In this document: one piece after another, positions 1 through 6,978 of the stretch
Layout: every line of letters starts with the position of its first letter
Position numbering within the stretch: position 1 is the stretch's first letter
From: Eubacterium sp.
GTDB lineage: Bacteria; Bacillota_A; Clostridia; Lachnospirales; Lachnospiraceae
Direction: 5' to 3'
Assembly (NCBI GenBank): GCA_023663915.1
Contig: JAMPGN010000193.1
Span: forward strand, 1 to 7,984
Length of the DNA: 7,984 nt
The notes under the pieces: generated by a model
What the model was told of the DNA's origin: nothing
Databases searched by the model: none
Seen by the model: only the letters and a program-made list of their open reading frames with translations
Translations under genes and position numbers: made by a program

Positions 1-143
1 GTCTTATCCCGGTACACCTTCATCGGGCTGCTGTAAGGGTTCAGACCGCAGAGTGCGCCTGCATCCGATCCCCCTATCCCTGTCCTGCGGAGGCGCAGCC
101 ATTCTTCCCGACTTAAACCCATGATGGGTATCTTCGTATACAT
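1..143 (-). CDS. YqaJ/lambda-exonuclease-like viral recombinase, N-terminal part (cut by window edge)
   Basis: The gene starts at ATG 143-141, and 47 complete codons are visible before the left edge. A clear AGGAG ribosome binding site (151-155) sits 7 nt upstream. The segment LSREEWLRLRRTGIGGSDAG (residues 10-29), followed by the NPY at 35-37 and the SP at 39-40, matches the start of YqaJ-family nucleases, where GIGGSDA and NPY-SP are the most conserved N-terminal features. Family members are alkaline 5'-3' exonucleases used in phage-type recombination, often with a single-strand annealing protein. The catalytic acidic and lysine residues lie further downstream and are outside the window, so activity cannot be judged. 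It begins 35 nt after the DUF932 stop, on the same strand, and is probably co-transcribed with it. The family call is fairly sure; the role in element recombination or repair is inferred. Confidence 0.85.
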   Translation of the reverse strand, partial: MYTKIPIMGLSREEWLRLRRTGIGGSDAGALCGLNPYSSPMKVYRDK

Positions 144-178
144 AAAACCTCTCCTTTCCTCTGTCCGTCCCATGCTTC

Positions 179-1111
179 TCAAGCCGCCTTGACAAGCTGG
201 TAAGCCCTGTCGATCAAGGGGGTCCCGTCCATCGTGCGCATGAATAAGTTTTCATTATAGTTTGCCGTCCGGCGCAGCGGTTCTGCATGGGTGGCAAAAT
301 CCGACACGGCATTGATGAAGCGGTACGCATTGTTCCCGATGCCTTTTAAGTCGGGCGCGTCATGGTAGCGGCGCAGCATATCCTCCCGCAGCTTTATGAT
401 GTTCTTCTCCTGCACCGCCGTCGCATCTTTCTCCATCGGCAGGAGCGTCCCGACATACTCCCTCACCTGTGCATCCGTCACCTTCTGCCTGCGCAGGTTC
501 TCAAATTCTTCCCCAAGGCTCCTCATGTACCTCTCCGCCATAAAGAGGGTATCTTTCGCTTCCTGCATCTTGTCCCTGATATTGCCTGTGTGGATCATCG
601 ACCATGACCGCTTTGCCCTGTCCAGTGCAAGGTTAAGCGTATTGTTGCAGACGACCCGGATCGGCGTCAGTGCCGCCCTGACCGCGCCGCTCCCGTCATG
701 GGAGTTAGAGAACACCAGATAGGGCGAGATGCACTCCCCCGCGATGATATACTCCTGCGGGAGCCTTGCGAGGAGCCACACACGCTTCCCCTCCTGTAAG
801 GAGCCTGCCGTCTCATAGCGGACGCCTTTTCCGAGAAGGGCATCCGTAAAGGCGAAAGCCTCCCTGTTCTGGACGATCTTATAACGGTCGCTCACCACGC
901 CAAGCGTCCTGCGGTCGCTGTCCCGGACATTCACCTTGTAGCCGCTGACCGCATCCCCGTCTTTTGTAAAGATGTCCTCCTGCACTACGTTCCAGTCAAG
1001 CCCGGCAAGGCGCAGCGCGTCCACGGATGCAGGCGCTTCCTCCACCCTTGTCCCCAAGCCGTGCCAAGGCTTCTCTCTTGTGTAAAACATTGATTCTACG
1101 TTTGCCGCCAT
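179..1111 (-). CDS. DUF932 domain protein (phage/plasmid-like, TIGR03299 type)
   Basis: A 310-residue protein of unknown biochemical function, of a family carried by phages, plasmids and conjugative elements. Seen here: the N-terminal WHGLGTRVEEAP segment (16-27), the GVVSDRYKIVQNREAF segment (71-86), and TPIRVVCNNTLNLAL (149-163), a pattern typical of DUF932. The length is normal for the family and the reading frame is intact. I chose ATG 1111-1109 because GGAGG (1124-1120) lies 8 nt upstream; an in-frame ATG at 1126 overlaps that ribosome binding site and is unlikely to be used. It is followed by the YqaJ-like gene, an arrangement consistent with a recombination or replication module of a mobile element. 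GC content is clearly higher here (about 62% by hand count of 181-240) than in the block upstream. A hairpin with a T run lies only 32 nt before the start. Confidence 0.9.
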   Translation of the reverse strand: MAANVESMFYTREKPWHGLGTRVEEAPASVDALRLAGLDWNVVQEDIFTKDGDAVSGYKVNVRDSDRRTLGVVSDRYKIVQNREAFAFTDALLGKGVRYETAGSLQEGKRVWLLARLPQEYIIAGECISPYLVFSNSHDGSGAVRAALTPIRVVCNNTLNLALDRAKRSWSMIHTGNIRDKMQEAKDTLFMAERYMRSLGEEFENLRRQKVTDAQVREYVGTLLPMEKDATAVQEKNIIKLREDMLRRYHDAPDLKGIGNNAYRFINAVSDFATHAEPLRRTANYNENLFMRTMDGTPLIDRAYQLVKAA

Positions 1112-1143
1112 ACTTTCTTCCTCCATTCTCTTTATTTTTGGGC

Positions 1144-1180
1144 AAAAAGACAGACCAGAGGATCGGCTCCGCTGGTCTGT
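1144..1180 (-). terminator. Rho-independent terminator or leader attenuator (minus strand)
   Basis: Read on the minus strand, ACAGACCAG (1180-1172) pairs perfectly with CTGGTCTGT (1158-1150). An inner GGA/TCC pairing follows after one C/T mismatch, closing a 5-nt loop. The hairpin is followed by C and then five T (1148-1144), the classic intrinsic terminator shape. It lies after the stop of the 46-residue gene (1222) and only 32 nt before the DUF932 start. It may therefore end the cargo operon, act as an attenuator in the DUF932 leader, or do both. On the plus strand no T run follows the hairpin, so it is not bidirectional. Confidence 0.75.
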
Positions 1181-1192
1181 GCTTATGGTAAT

Positions 1193-1221
1193 AATATATA
1201 GGTATAAATGAAGATTTTCGA
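1193..1221 (-). promoter_or_regulatory. Possible weak promoter for DUF932/YqaJ transcript
   Basis: On the minus strand TCGAAA (1221-1216, 4 of 6 to TTGACA) and TATATT (1198-1193, 5 of 6 to TATAAT) are separated by 17 nt. It lies directly after the stop codon of the 46-residue gene. A transcript from here would begin only a few bases before the hairpin at 1180-1150, giving a leader that folds into a terminator before the DUF932 start. AT-rich DNA gives such matches by chance, so this is tentative. Confidence 0.25.
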
Positions 1222-1362
1222 TTATATCTCCATTCCGAAATATGCCGCATAATGCTGTTTGACAGCGTTCCCATATCTTTGGACTGTCTCGACCGTTGCA
1301 CTCTTCATCTTCAAGGCTTCCTTCTCTAAGTCTCTTGCAAATTTTTCGCGTTTCTTATCCAT
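1222..1362 (-). CDS. Small basic hypothetical protein (46 aa)
   Basis: A short gene from ATG 1362-1360 to TAA 1224-1222. GGAG lies 6 nt upstream of the ATG; an in-frame ATG at 1374 would give 50 residues but overlaps that ribosome binding site. The product starts MDKKREKFARDLEKEALKMK, is rich in Lys, Arg and Glu, is probably one or two helices, and ends in a more hydrophobic HYAAYFGMEI. No signal peptide or membrane segment is apparent. It begins 50 nt after the stop of the 246-residue gene with no terminator between, so it may be the last gene of the cargo operon; the intrinsic terminator follows it. I do not recognise the family. Support comes from the ribosome binding site, sensible amino-acid composition and position. 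It could be a small partner of the operon or an element backbone gene. Confidence 0.6.
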   Translation of the reverse strand: MDKKREKFARDLEKEALKMKSATVETVQRYGNAVKQHYAAYFGMEI

Positions 1363-1412
1363 ATTTTTCTCCATGTATTATCTTCTTTACTTTAACTTCA
1401 TTTTCACCTGAT

Positions 1413-2153
1413 TTATAAGCCCGTCATAAAACCATCATATACTGCCTTTTCAATTTCCTCGCTGCTCGGTATGCTCTGATATATCTCTTCCTTAATATTC
1501 TTGAAGGCATCTTCCACCAGTTCCTTTATGGATATTACTGCCTTAGCCATCTTTCCAAATTGTACGATGAGCCGAAATCCTTTTGCGTTATCCAGCTCCT
1601 CTATTTCTTTGATCGCCTTACCCAATTTTGACCGTTCTATGACCATATCCACATCAATATCCATAAAACTATCCGGCAAAAAATCAAAGGGATCATATTG
1701 TTCTATTCCATATCCCGCACCGATCCCGTATGCACAGCATAACTCAACTAATGGCTTTGTCCTTACATGATAAGTCTCCTCCATCTTTTCCATCAGTTCA
1801 TCACACTTTTCCATACAAACATCAAATGCTTCACCTATCTTTTCCAGTGTAATGTCAAGCGCTTCGATCTTCTCCTCCAACGTTTCATCTTCGCTCAATA
1901 TATCCTTTAACGTAAATCTGAGATCGATCCTTTCCAGCATTTGATCGCATGGTGCAAACAAGGTCTTCTGAAAAACCGCGACAAGATCCTCGTGGAACTC
2001 TTTTGCATATTCTCTGGCTATTTTTCGCGACACCTCAGACCAAAGCGGCATAACATCCGAGTATGTATTTCCCTTATCCTGTTCAACGCTGAAACATTCT
2101 TCACTTTTGCCCGCAGCATTCACGGTCATATTCCTTTCTTTCAGTACACCCAT
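1413..2153 (-). CDS. Hypothetical acidic helical protein (246 aa)
   Basis: I do not recognise this family. The product is acidic and mostly helical. Residues 38-65 look like an amphipathic helix. Residues 80-127 (LKDILSEDETLEEKIEALDI and onward through KCDELMEKMEE) look like helical or coiled-coil structure. A short Gly- and aromatic-rich stretch, YGIGAGYGIEQYDPFDFLPD (142-161), separates this from a second helical half (165-246). Cysteines occur at 20, 69, 113, 117, 139 and 140; C113-x3-C117 and the CC at 139-140 do not form an obvious metal site. There is no signal peptide or convincing membrane segment. The start at 2153 is preferred because AGAGGAAGG lies just upstream; an ATG nine codons in has its AAAGGA only 2 nt away. 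It starts 33 nt after the stop of the beta-helix gene, so co-transcription is likely and it may bind one of the two large proteins. Confidence 0.8.
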   Translation of the reverse strand: MGVLKERNMTVNAAGKSEECFSVEQDKGNTYSDVMPLWSEVSRKIAREYAKEFHEDLVAVFQKTLFAPCDQMLERIDLRFTLKDILSEDETLEEKIEALDITLEKIGEAFDVCMEKCDELMEKMEETYHVRTKPLVELCCAYGIGAGYGIEQYDPFDFLPDSFMDIDVDMVIERSKLGKAIKEIEELDNAKGFRLIVQFGKMAKAVISIKELVEDAFKNIKEEIYQSIPSSEEIEKAVYDGFMTGL

Positions 2154-2186
2154 TTTAGCCTTCCTCTCTGACAGCGCTGATCAAAC

Positions 2187-4427
2187 TTATTCATTGTTGC
2201 TGTCAATAATATTATGTATAGCAGATACTCCCGCAGCGATTCCCGCTAACACAGGACTCCCACCAGCAAGCACTACCGCACCGATATTATTTCCCGTTGT
2301 TGATTTTGTTTTAATCTCTACGTTATCTGCCTCTGCCTTCTCTTTATTTATTCTATCTAACCCACGGCAATCGGAAATCTGATTCGCATGAAAATCCTGT
2401 TTCTTCTTGAAAAAGGTGTCATATTTTATATATTCTTTAATGATTTTACCATCTGCCCTTTTGGTAGAACAATTTCTAAAATCACATTCTTTTATATAGG
2501 TAACAACACCATTCGGCTTTCCACGTTCTTCAGCAGCTATCAAAAAATTATCTTCCAACTCAACACCGTCAAAAATACATTTTTTCAGATAATTTTCCAT
2601 CGCTTGAGAGTTTGTCCACCGTACAAATGTAATACTGGAATCCGCACCCCAAAAATTATTTTTCAGTGAGTTTTTAATATTAACAAATTGGCAAAACGAA
2701 ACCGTTACTCCACTCTCATAAGTGCCCGGCGATATAATGGAATCATAACAGGAAACAAATTGACAATTAGTAATCTTGCTATTGTCTGCTGTCCGAATAA
2801 CATTCGTGCAATTTATGAACACACAATTATCAACAGAAGTGTTCCCATTATGACCTCCTAATTCTATTGCTGCCTTACAATTTTCAAACTTGCTATCTAA
2901 AAAGGAATGCGCTTCTACCGCAGAAGAGATTCCCACAAAGGTGCAGTTTTTCACTATTGCATTATCGCAATCAAAATATCTCAATTTGTTATCCTTTTCA
3001 TCACCGTCCTGTAATCCCGCCCGCCTAAATCCTTCTTCTTCACAAATAACGTTTTCACAAAACAGAACTTCTTCATCTCCATAAGAAGTTATTTTAATAA
3101 ACTTAGGATTCCACCCTGCCTTTCCGATATAAAATTGTTTCAAATCATCCTGTATAATAATATTATTTTTGATTTCACAAATACTATCTTCTCTCAAATA
3201 AATCGAAATAAACTCCTTAAAGCAATTATGCACCTGACACTTTACCACTGAAAATCTGCTGATATTGCTCCCTCCAATAAAGTAAGAACAATCCTCAAAG
3301 CTGGTATTTTCAATCAATACCTCGTTTTTCCATTTGCAGGTAATAAAAGCATTCTCGTCATATCCCTTGCATATTACGACTGAATTTGTAATAAACAACT
3401 TCGCATTCTCTGCAAGCGTGATCTCATCGCCAGCTTCTGATTCATTATAATAAATGGTACAATGATTAAAATGCAGCTCACCCTCGCAGTTAATATAGGC
3501 GTTCAAATGAATATTCTTATTACAATATTTTTTTACTTCGCTGGATTCAATCCGCAAAATAGAGGAAATCGTCTCATCTGTCCGCTCCGCTTCTTCCCCA
3601 GCATCTTCCTCTTCTTCAAAATCAAGGAAAAAGGCATCCTCAATTTCACCAAAATTATCCGGTTGATATTTTGTATAAAAGCCCTCACATCCACGCAGAT
3701 TGTATAATGCCCTGATCTGCTTTTCGATAGCTTTTATGCTCTTATCTCCAAAATCAAACTCTGAAATAAACTCTTTATATTCCTCATAGTTTCTGTCAGA
3801 GCAGTCTTTCAGAAACATATACTCCATGCAGCAGTTAAGAATTCTTTTTCTGGAATCAGCGTTCATTTCTCCCAAAGCCGCAACAGGATTGTCCATCTGT
3901 ACATCCACGTCTATGTAGCTTATCACCGCATTGGCATAGATTTTTTGCTCTTCTGATGTCTGTCCATTCTTATCACTGACAAAATACAAACAGGCACACA
4001 AAACCTCTTTCTCAAAGTCTGTCAGGCTGCTTAAATCCATATCCTTCTTTATGCCCAAAGTGACGTTTTCAAGACGCTTAATCCGGGAAAGCAGATATAT
4101 ATTCTGCTCTTGGATTTTAGCAATATCTTCCATCGAATCCAAAACGATCTTCGAGATATTAGCATCATTCTCAGACAACCGCAAAAGAAGTTCGATCAAA
4201 ATCTGCTGTGCCTGTGCCAATGTCCCAACCTGCTCTGCAATCCTTTTTTTGCCCTTTTGCGAAAAAGTGACCATATCGAACACCCGATTGTACCACTTTT
4301 CCTTTTTTATAGATTCAAATTGCTCCTGCGACGCTGCGGATAATTTCTTGACAGCCTCCTTTATCACATCATAGTCATCCTGATCCCCGACATATGCCTC
4401 TCTATTGACGATCATCTTTTCTTTCAT
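2187..4427 (-). CDS. TerB-like helical plus right-handed beta-helix protein with glycine-rich tail (746 aa)
   Basis: A large multidomain protein without a signal peptide. Residues about 20-125 are helical, including WYNRVFDMVTFSQKGKKRIA (45-64). Residues about 135-245 resemble a TerB-type all-helical domain (DFEKEVLCACLYFVSDKNGQ at 137-156), a weak call. An acidic linker follows (268-281). From about 300 to 655 there are many short beta turns ending in Cys/Asn/Phe motifs: NCTF (494-497), FENC (514-517), NCVFINC (534-540), NCQFVSC (554-560), FCQF (578-581), KCIF (616-619) and ECDFRNC (647-653). This is the ladder pattern of a right-handed parallel beta-helix (pectate-lyase-like fold). The C-terminus (about 713-740) is glycine/alanine-rich and hydrophobic and could insert into a membrane. 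No catalytic residues are identifiable. It starts 4 nt after the upstream stop with GGGAG in that gene's last codons, so translation is probably coupled. Function unknown; recognition or scaffolding in a conflict system is inference. Confidence 0.85.
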   Translation of the reverse strand: MKEKMIVNREAYVGDQDDYDVIKEAVKKLSAASQEQFESIKKEKWYNRVFDMVTFSQKGKKRIAEQVGTLAQAQQILIELLLRLSENDANISKIVLDSMEDIAKIQEQNIYLLSRIKRLENVTLGIKKDMDLSSLTDFEKEVLCACLYFVSDKNGQTSEEQKIYANAVISYIDVDVQMDNPVAALGEMNADSRKRILNCCMEYMFLKDCSDRNYEEYKEFISEFDFGDKSIKAIEKQIRALYNLRGCEGFYTKYQPDNFGEIEDAFFLDFEEEEDAGEEAERTDETISSILRIESSEVKKYCNKNIHLNAYINCEGELHFNHCTIYYNESEAGDEITLAENAKLFITNSVVICKGYDENAFITCKWKNEVLIENTSFEDCSYFIGGSNISRFSVVKCQVHNCFKEFISIYLREDSICEIKNNIIIQDDLKQFYIGKAGWNPKFIKITSYGDEEVLFCENVICEEEGFRRAGLQDGDEKDNKLRYFDCDNAIVKNCTFVGISSAVEAHSFLDSKFENCKAAIELGGHNGNTSVDNCVFINCTNVIRTADNSKITNCQFVSCYDSIISPGTYESGVTVSFCQFVNIKNSLKNNFWGADSSITFVRWTNSQAMENYLKKCIFDGVELEDNFLIAAEERGKPNGVVTYIKECDFRNCSTKRADGKIIKEYIKYDTFFKKKQDFHANQISDCRGLDRINKEKAEADNVEIKTKSTTGNNIGAVVLAGGSPVLAGIAAGVSAIHNIIDSNNE

Positions 4428-4431
4428 AATC

Positions 4432-5691
4432 CTATTCTCCCTTCATTTGTTCAAATATATCAAAGTTTTTTTCTACTATACATTGTATATCTTCCGCTTT
4501 CTGCGTATTGACTCTGACGTTTCTGTTATTGGCTTCGATTTTTTCATAATACTCTGCCAGATTAAAAGTCATCCCATAAACATAGCCGGAAGCATTTAGG
4601 ATTGCACCATACGCCCCCTTTCCAAATATCTCATCAAGCACATTTGTACATACTGCATTAAAATATATTCCTACCGCCATTCCTGCAACAAATCCAATTA
4701 CCTTGTCCGGCATAAAAATCATAACCGACTTCATTGCCGCTCCTACCACAGCGCCTTTAATAGTATCTTCTACTACATTACTAAAGGCTTCTTCCCGCGT
4801 TAATTCCCCGTTTTTATATCTTACATAGGTCGTTATCGTTGAAACTGTCACTGCAACAGCAGCTCCCACGACTGCTCCCTGCACCATTTGTTCCCCAATC
4901 TGCTGCATTGTTGGCGCGGTTACTGCCTGTCCGTCCACGATTTTCTGCGTCAACCGCTTATTGGAGTCTCTAATCTGCTCTATAGAATTATTTTCTACGA
5001 CCGGATTTTTCAGTCCCGCTTTTCCAGCCGCCTTTGCTGTACCCTCAGGAGCATATATGATAACCTTTTCAGTTGCAGTTCCCTTTTCGATAGCTTTCTT
5101 TACACCTTTGATTCCGGTGCTATTAGCAGTCATTGGATTTTTGGAAGCCTTTATCGTTGTTCTGCTGATTGTTTTTCCATTAAAGCGGTTCACTGTAATA
5201 CCATCCACGCCGGGCGCATTATTCTCCAACAGCGAACTTTTCTGCCAAAGGGAGGATATTTCACCATGTTTTTGCCTGATCCAATCAACTTCCTGTCCGT
5301 ATCCTGTCAGCTTACTTTCAAAGGCTGTAGCCGCCCTTGGCTTACCCTCTGCAACCTTTAATACGTTTTCATAATAACTCTTCGCTGATTCAGCCGATGA
5401 AAATACTCCCGATCTGGAAAAAGCTTCTTCATTCAGCCGCTTAAACACCTGTAAATCTCTGGCAAACTGCTGTGTTCCTTCATATGATAAATTCGTTCCT
5501 GCAATTTGATTGATTCCCTGCGCCGCTTTATCTAAAATCTGGCTTGTTATCAGGGCTTCCTCACCTGCAACTGTTGTAAAATCGGCTATCTCTCTCAGCC
5601 ATTCCGGATGCTGTTTTAATTGCTTTTGAATCCGCGGACATAATTCATCATCATTATGTAATTTTTTACATTTTTCGCAATACCATTTCAT
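4432..5691 (-). CDS. Zinc-ribbon-like N-terminus, glycine-zipper membrane protein (419 aa)
   Basis: The protein opens with WYCEKCKKLHNDDELCP (3-19); C5, C8, H12 and C18 could bind zinc. Residues 30-150 are helical. A compact mixed alpha/beta part follows, with GVDGITVNRFNGKTISRTTI (161-180) and then K181. D163 and K181 have roughly the spacing of PD-(D/E)xK nuclease motifs, but the acidic residue normally two before the lysine is T179, so nuclease activity is doubtful. The C-terminal third holds hydrophobic glycine-rich segments: 267-290, 311-327 and 331-348. GAVVGAA occurs exactly twice (272-278 and 313-319), as in glycine zippers that pack in membranes. The remainder (350-419) is soluble and charged. 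The ATG overlaps the upstream TGA as ATGA, with GGAGG 7 nt before it, so it is translationally coupled to the HEAT-like gene. A membrane-acting effector is plausible but inferred; I do not know a characterised homologue. Confidence 0.85.
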   Translation of the reverse strand: MKWYCEKCKKLHNDDELCPRIQKQLKQHPEWLREIADFTTVAGEEALITSQILDKAAQGINQIAGTNLSYEGTQQFARDLQVFKRLNEEAFSRSGVFSSAESAKSYYENVLKVAEGKPRAATAFESKLTGYGQEVDWIRQKHGEISSLWQKSSLLENNAPGVDGITVNRFNGKTISRTTIKASKNPMTANSTGIKGVKKAIEKGTATEKVIIYAPEGTAKAAGKAGLKNPVVENNSIEQIRDSNKRLTQKIVDGQAVTAPTMQQIGEQMVQGAVVGAAVAVTVSTITTYVRYKNGELTREEAFSNVVEDTIKGAVVGAAMKSVMIFMPDKVIGFVAGMAVGIYFNAVCTNVLDEIFGKGAYGAILNASGYVYGMTFNLAEYYEKIEANNRNVRVNTQKAEDIQCIVEKNFDIFEQMKGE

Positions 5692-5966
5692 CCCAAACCC
5701 TCCAGACGTTTAGCTGCAATTCTCGCAATCTCATCATCTATGTCATTTTTTAATAACATCAATGTATTTCTCCCGATATGTACATTATTCACTGCTGCCA
5801 ATCTTACCCTTGCGTCCCTGTCATGTGCCGCAATATCTAAAATGGGCTCTGTGGCTAAATCTGATTCCGCTGCCGCTATCGCCACCTCAATATCGTTATC
5901 CGTAATGTATTCTAATAAATCAACCTCATCTACTTCACCAGCTTTGATCAGTTCAATGCTGCTCAT
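5688..5966 (-). CDS. Small HEAT-like repeat protein (92 aa)
   Basis: The start at ATG 5966-5964 is chosen because GGAGG lies 8 nt upstream; a TTG at 5981 in the same frame has no such signal. The protein contains three units spaced exactly 26 residues apart: DNDIEVAIAAA (23-33), DRDARVRLAAV (49-59) and DIDDEIARIAA (75-85). The middle one is a textbook HEAT-type D-x-D-x-x-VR-x-x-A helix. Such short superhelical repeats normally bind proteins and have no enzyme activity. The gene overlaps the end of the WYL regulator by 14 nt and its TGA overlaps the next ATG, so it is translated in a tightly coupled set. It may be an adaptor or a chaperone/immunity-like partner for the 419-residue protein; that is inference from coupling. 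Confidence 0.85.
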   Translation of the reverse strand: MSSIELIKAGEVDEVDLLEYITDNDIEVAIAAAESDLATEPILDIAAHDRDARVRLAAVNNVHIGRNTLMLLKNDIDDEIARIAAKRLEGLG

Positions 5967-6927
5967 GTTTGCATCCTCCAATCACTTTCACGAGTTCTCC
6001 CTGACTTCTGATCCACATATCTATCCCTTTTCCGAAAACCTCCGCAGAAATGGTATAAACACCGTCTTCCACCTTTACCACCTTCGCTGTCGGTAATCGG
6101 TCAAGCACCGCTTCTACTGCTTCCTCTGCACATTCCAGCCTGATCTTTTGCAGTTTCCCGCCAAACATAAACTGAATCCGTTTCCTGAACTCCCCTTCTT
6201 CAAAGCGGTCAGCATAGGGTATCTTGAAACGCTCGTCCAGAACTTCCAACTGCCGGATCCGGTCGATGCGGTATATCGTCGGAAACGGGTCGTCCGCATT
6301 TTCAAAGGCTTCTTCTTTATCAATATCTTCTATAAAGCCTGCCAGATAAAAATAATATTCTGAAAACAAAATAGCCAAAGGTTTCAGCCTGCGTGTCACA
6401 GCGGTTTGGTTCCGCAGCTTTCTATATGTTATCTGTATCATCCGGCATTCCCTGATCGCATGTCCCAATGGGAGCAGCTTGTCCATAAACTCCCTTTTGT
6501 GAGACAATTCCACATAATGAAACCGTTCATTGGAAAGCAGATCATTTATGACCTTGCGCTCCCCTTCCGGAACACATTTTTCTATCAGCTTGTCTAAAAG
6601 ACTCTGCATCTCCTCGCGGGTAAACGCCCTGCTCGCCAGCAGTATCTTGCTGACAGCCAAAACCTCTTCATTCGACCATGTATGCTTTTGGTCCTGTTCC
6701 AGATAGTAGCCTTTCTTAGAGAGATCATAGATCAGCTGGGCTCCGCACCCTTCCTCTCCCGCCTTTCTGTCAAGAAAATCACGGATGACCTCCAGATCCC
6801 TTTGTATGCTCTTTTCATTCACATGAAACCGGAATGCCAGTTCCCGCTTATTTACCGTATGTCCGCCTATAAGTTCCGTATATATATGCAAAATGCGGCT
6901 GCTCTTGTCAAAAACGATCTCATCCAT
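5953..6927 (-). CDS. WYL-domain transcriptional regulator (HTH-WYL-WCX)
   Basis: A 324-residue regulator of normal family length. An N-terminal winged helix-turn-helix of DeoR/HTH_11 type covers about 8-75, with VNKRELAFRFHVNEKSIQRD (25-44) as the DNA-binding core and KGYYLE as the wing. The WYL domain covers about 150-230: its name-giving motif appears as F193-Y194-L195 within YYFYLAGF, followed by the conserved YRIDRI (219-224). A WCX-type C-terminal domain (about 255-318) follows. WYL proteins sense a ligand, proposed to be nucleic acid or nucleotide, and often repress defence genes. As first gene of the operon it probably controls its own promoter and those behind it. GGAGG lies 13 nt before the ATG, longer than usual, so translation may be modest. 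An inverted repeat at 6979-6993 is a candidate binding site. Confidence 0.92.
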   Translation of the reverse strand: MDEIVFDKSSRILHIYTELIGGHTVNKRELAFRFHVNEKSIQRDLEVIRDFLDRKAGEEGCGAQLIYDLSKKGYYLEQDQKHTWSNEEVLAVSKILLASRAFTREEMQSLLDKLIEKCVPEGERKVINDLLSNERFHYVELSHKREFMDKLLPLGHAIRECRMIQITYRKLRNQTAVTRRLKPLAILFSEYYFYLAGFIEDIDKEEAFENADDPFPTIYRIDRIRQLEVLDERFKIPYADRFEEGEFRKRIQFMFGGKLQKIRLECAEEAVEAVLDRLPTAKVVKVEDGVYTISAEVFGKGIDMWIRSQGELVKVIGGCKHEQH

Positions 6928-6978
6928 GTGACCTAAATACCCTCCGGCAGTTCTTAGCTACATTGTATACTCCTGCAT

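Noticed and set aside
4..195. A 63-codon minus-strand frame overlapping the left edge
   Set aside because: It overlaps the DUF932 end and the YqaJ-like gene in another frame. The YqaJ-like frame from 143 has a proper ribosome binding site and recognisable motifs, while this one has neither.
996..1301. A 101-codon minus-strand frame
   Set aside because: It overlaps the start of DUF932 in another frame, crosses the terminator hairpin and has an Arg/Gly-rich low-quality composition.
4942..5211. Active PD-(D/E)xK nuclease call for the 419-residue protein
   Set aside because: The D and K have plausible spacing, but the acidic residue before x-K is replaced by Thr (T179), so it is kept only as a speculative resemblance.
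4888..5374. Two long plus-strand frames (157 and 137 codons) opposite the 419-residue gene
   Set aside because: They are antisense shadows of a well-supported gene with overlap coupling. The hydrophobic look comes from reading the complement of charged and Gly/Ala codons.
5740..6096. A plus-strand frame of 118 codons
   Set aside because: It is antisense to the HEAT-like and WYL genes, without a ribosome binding site or recognisable domain.
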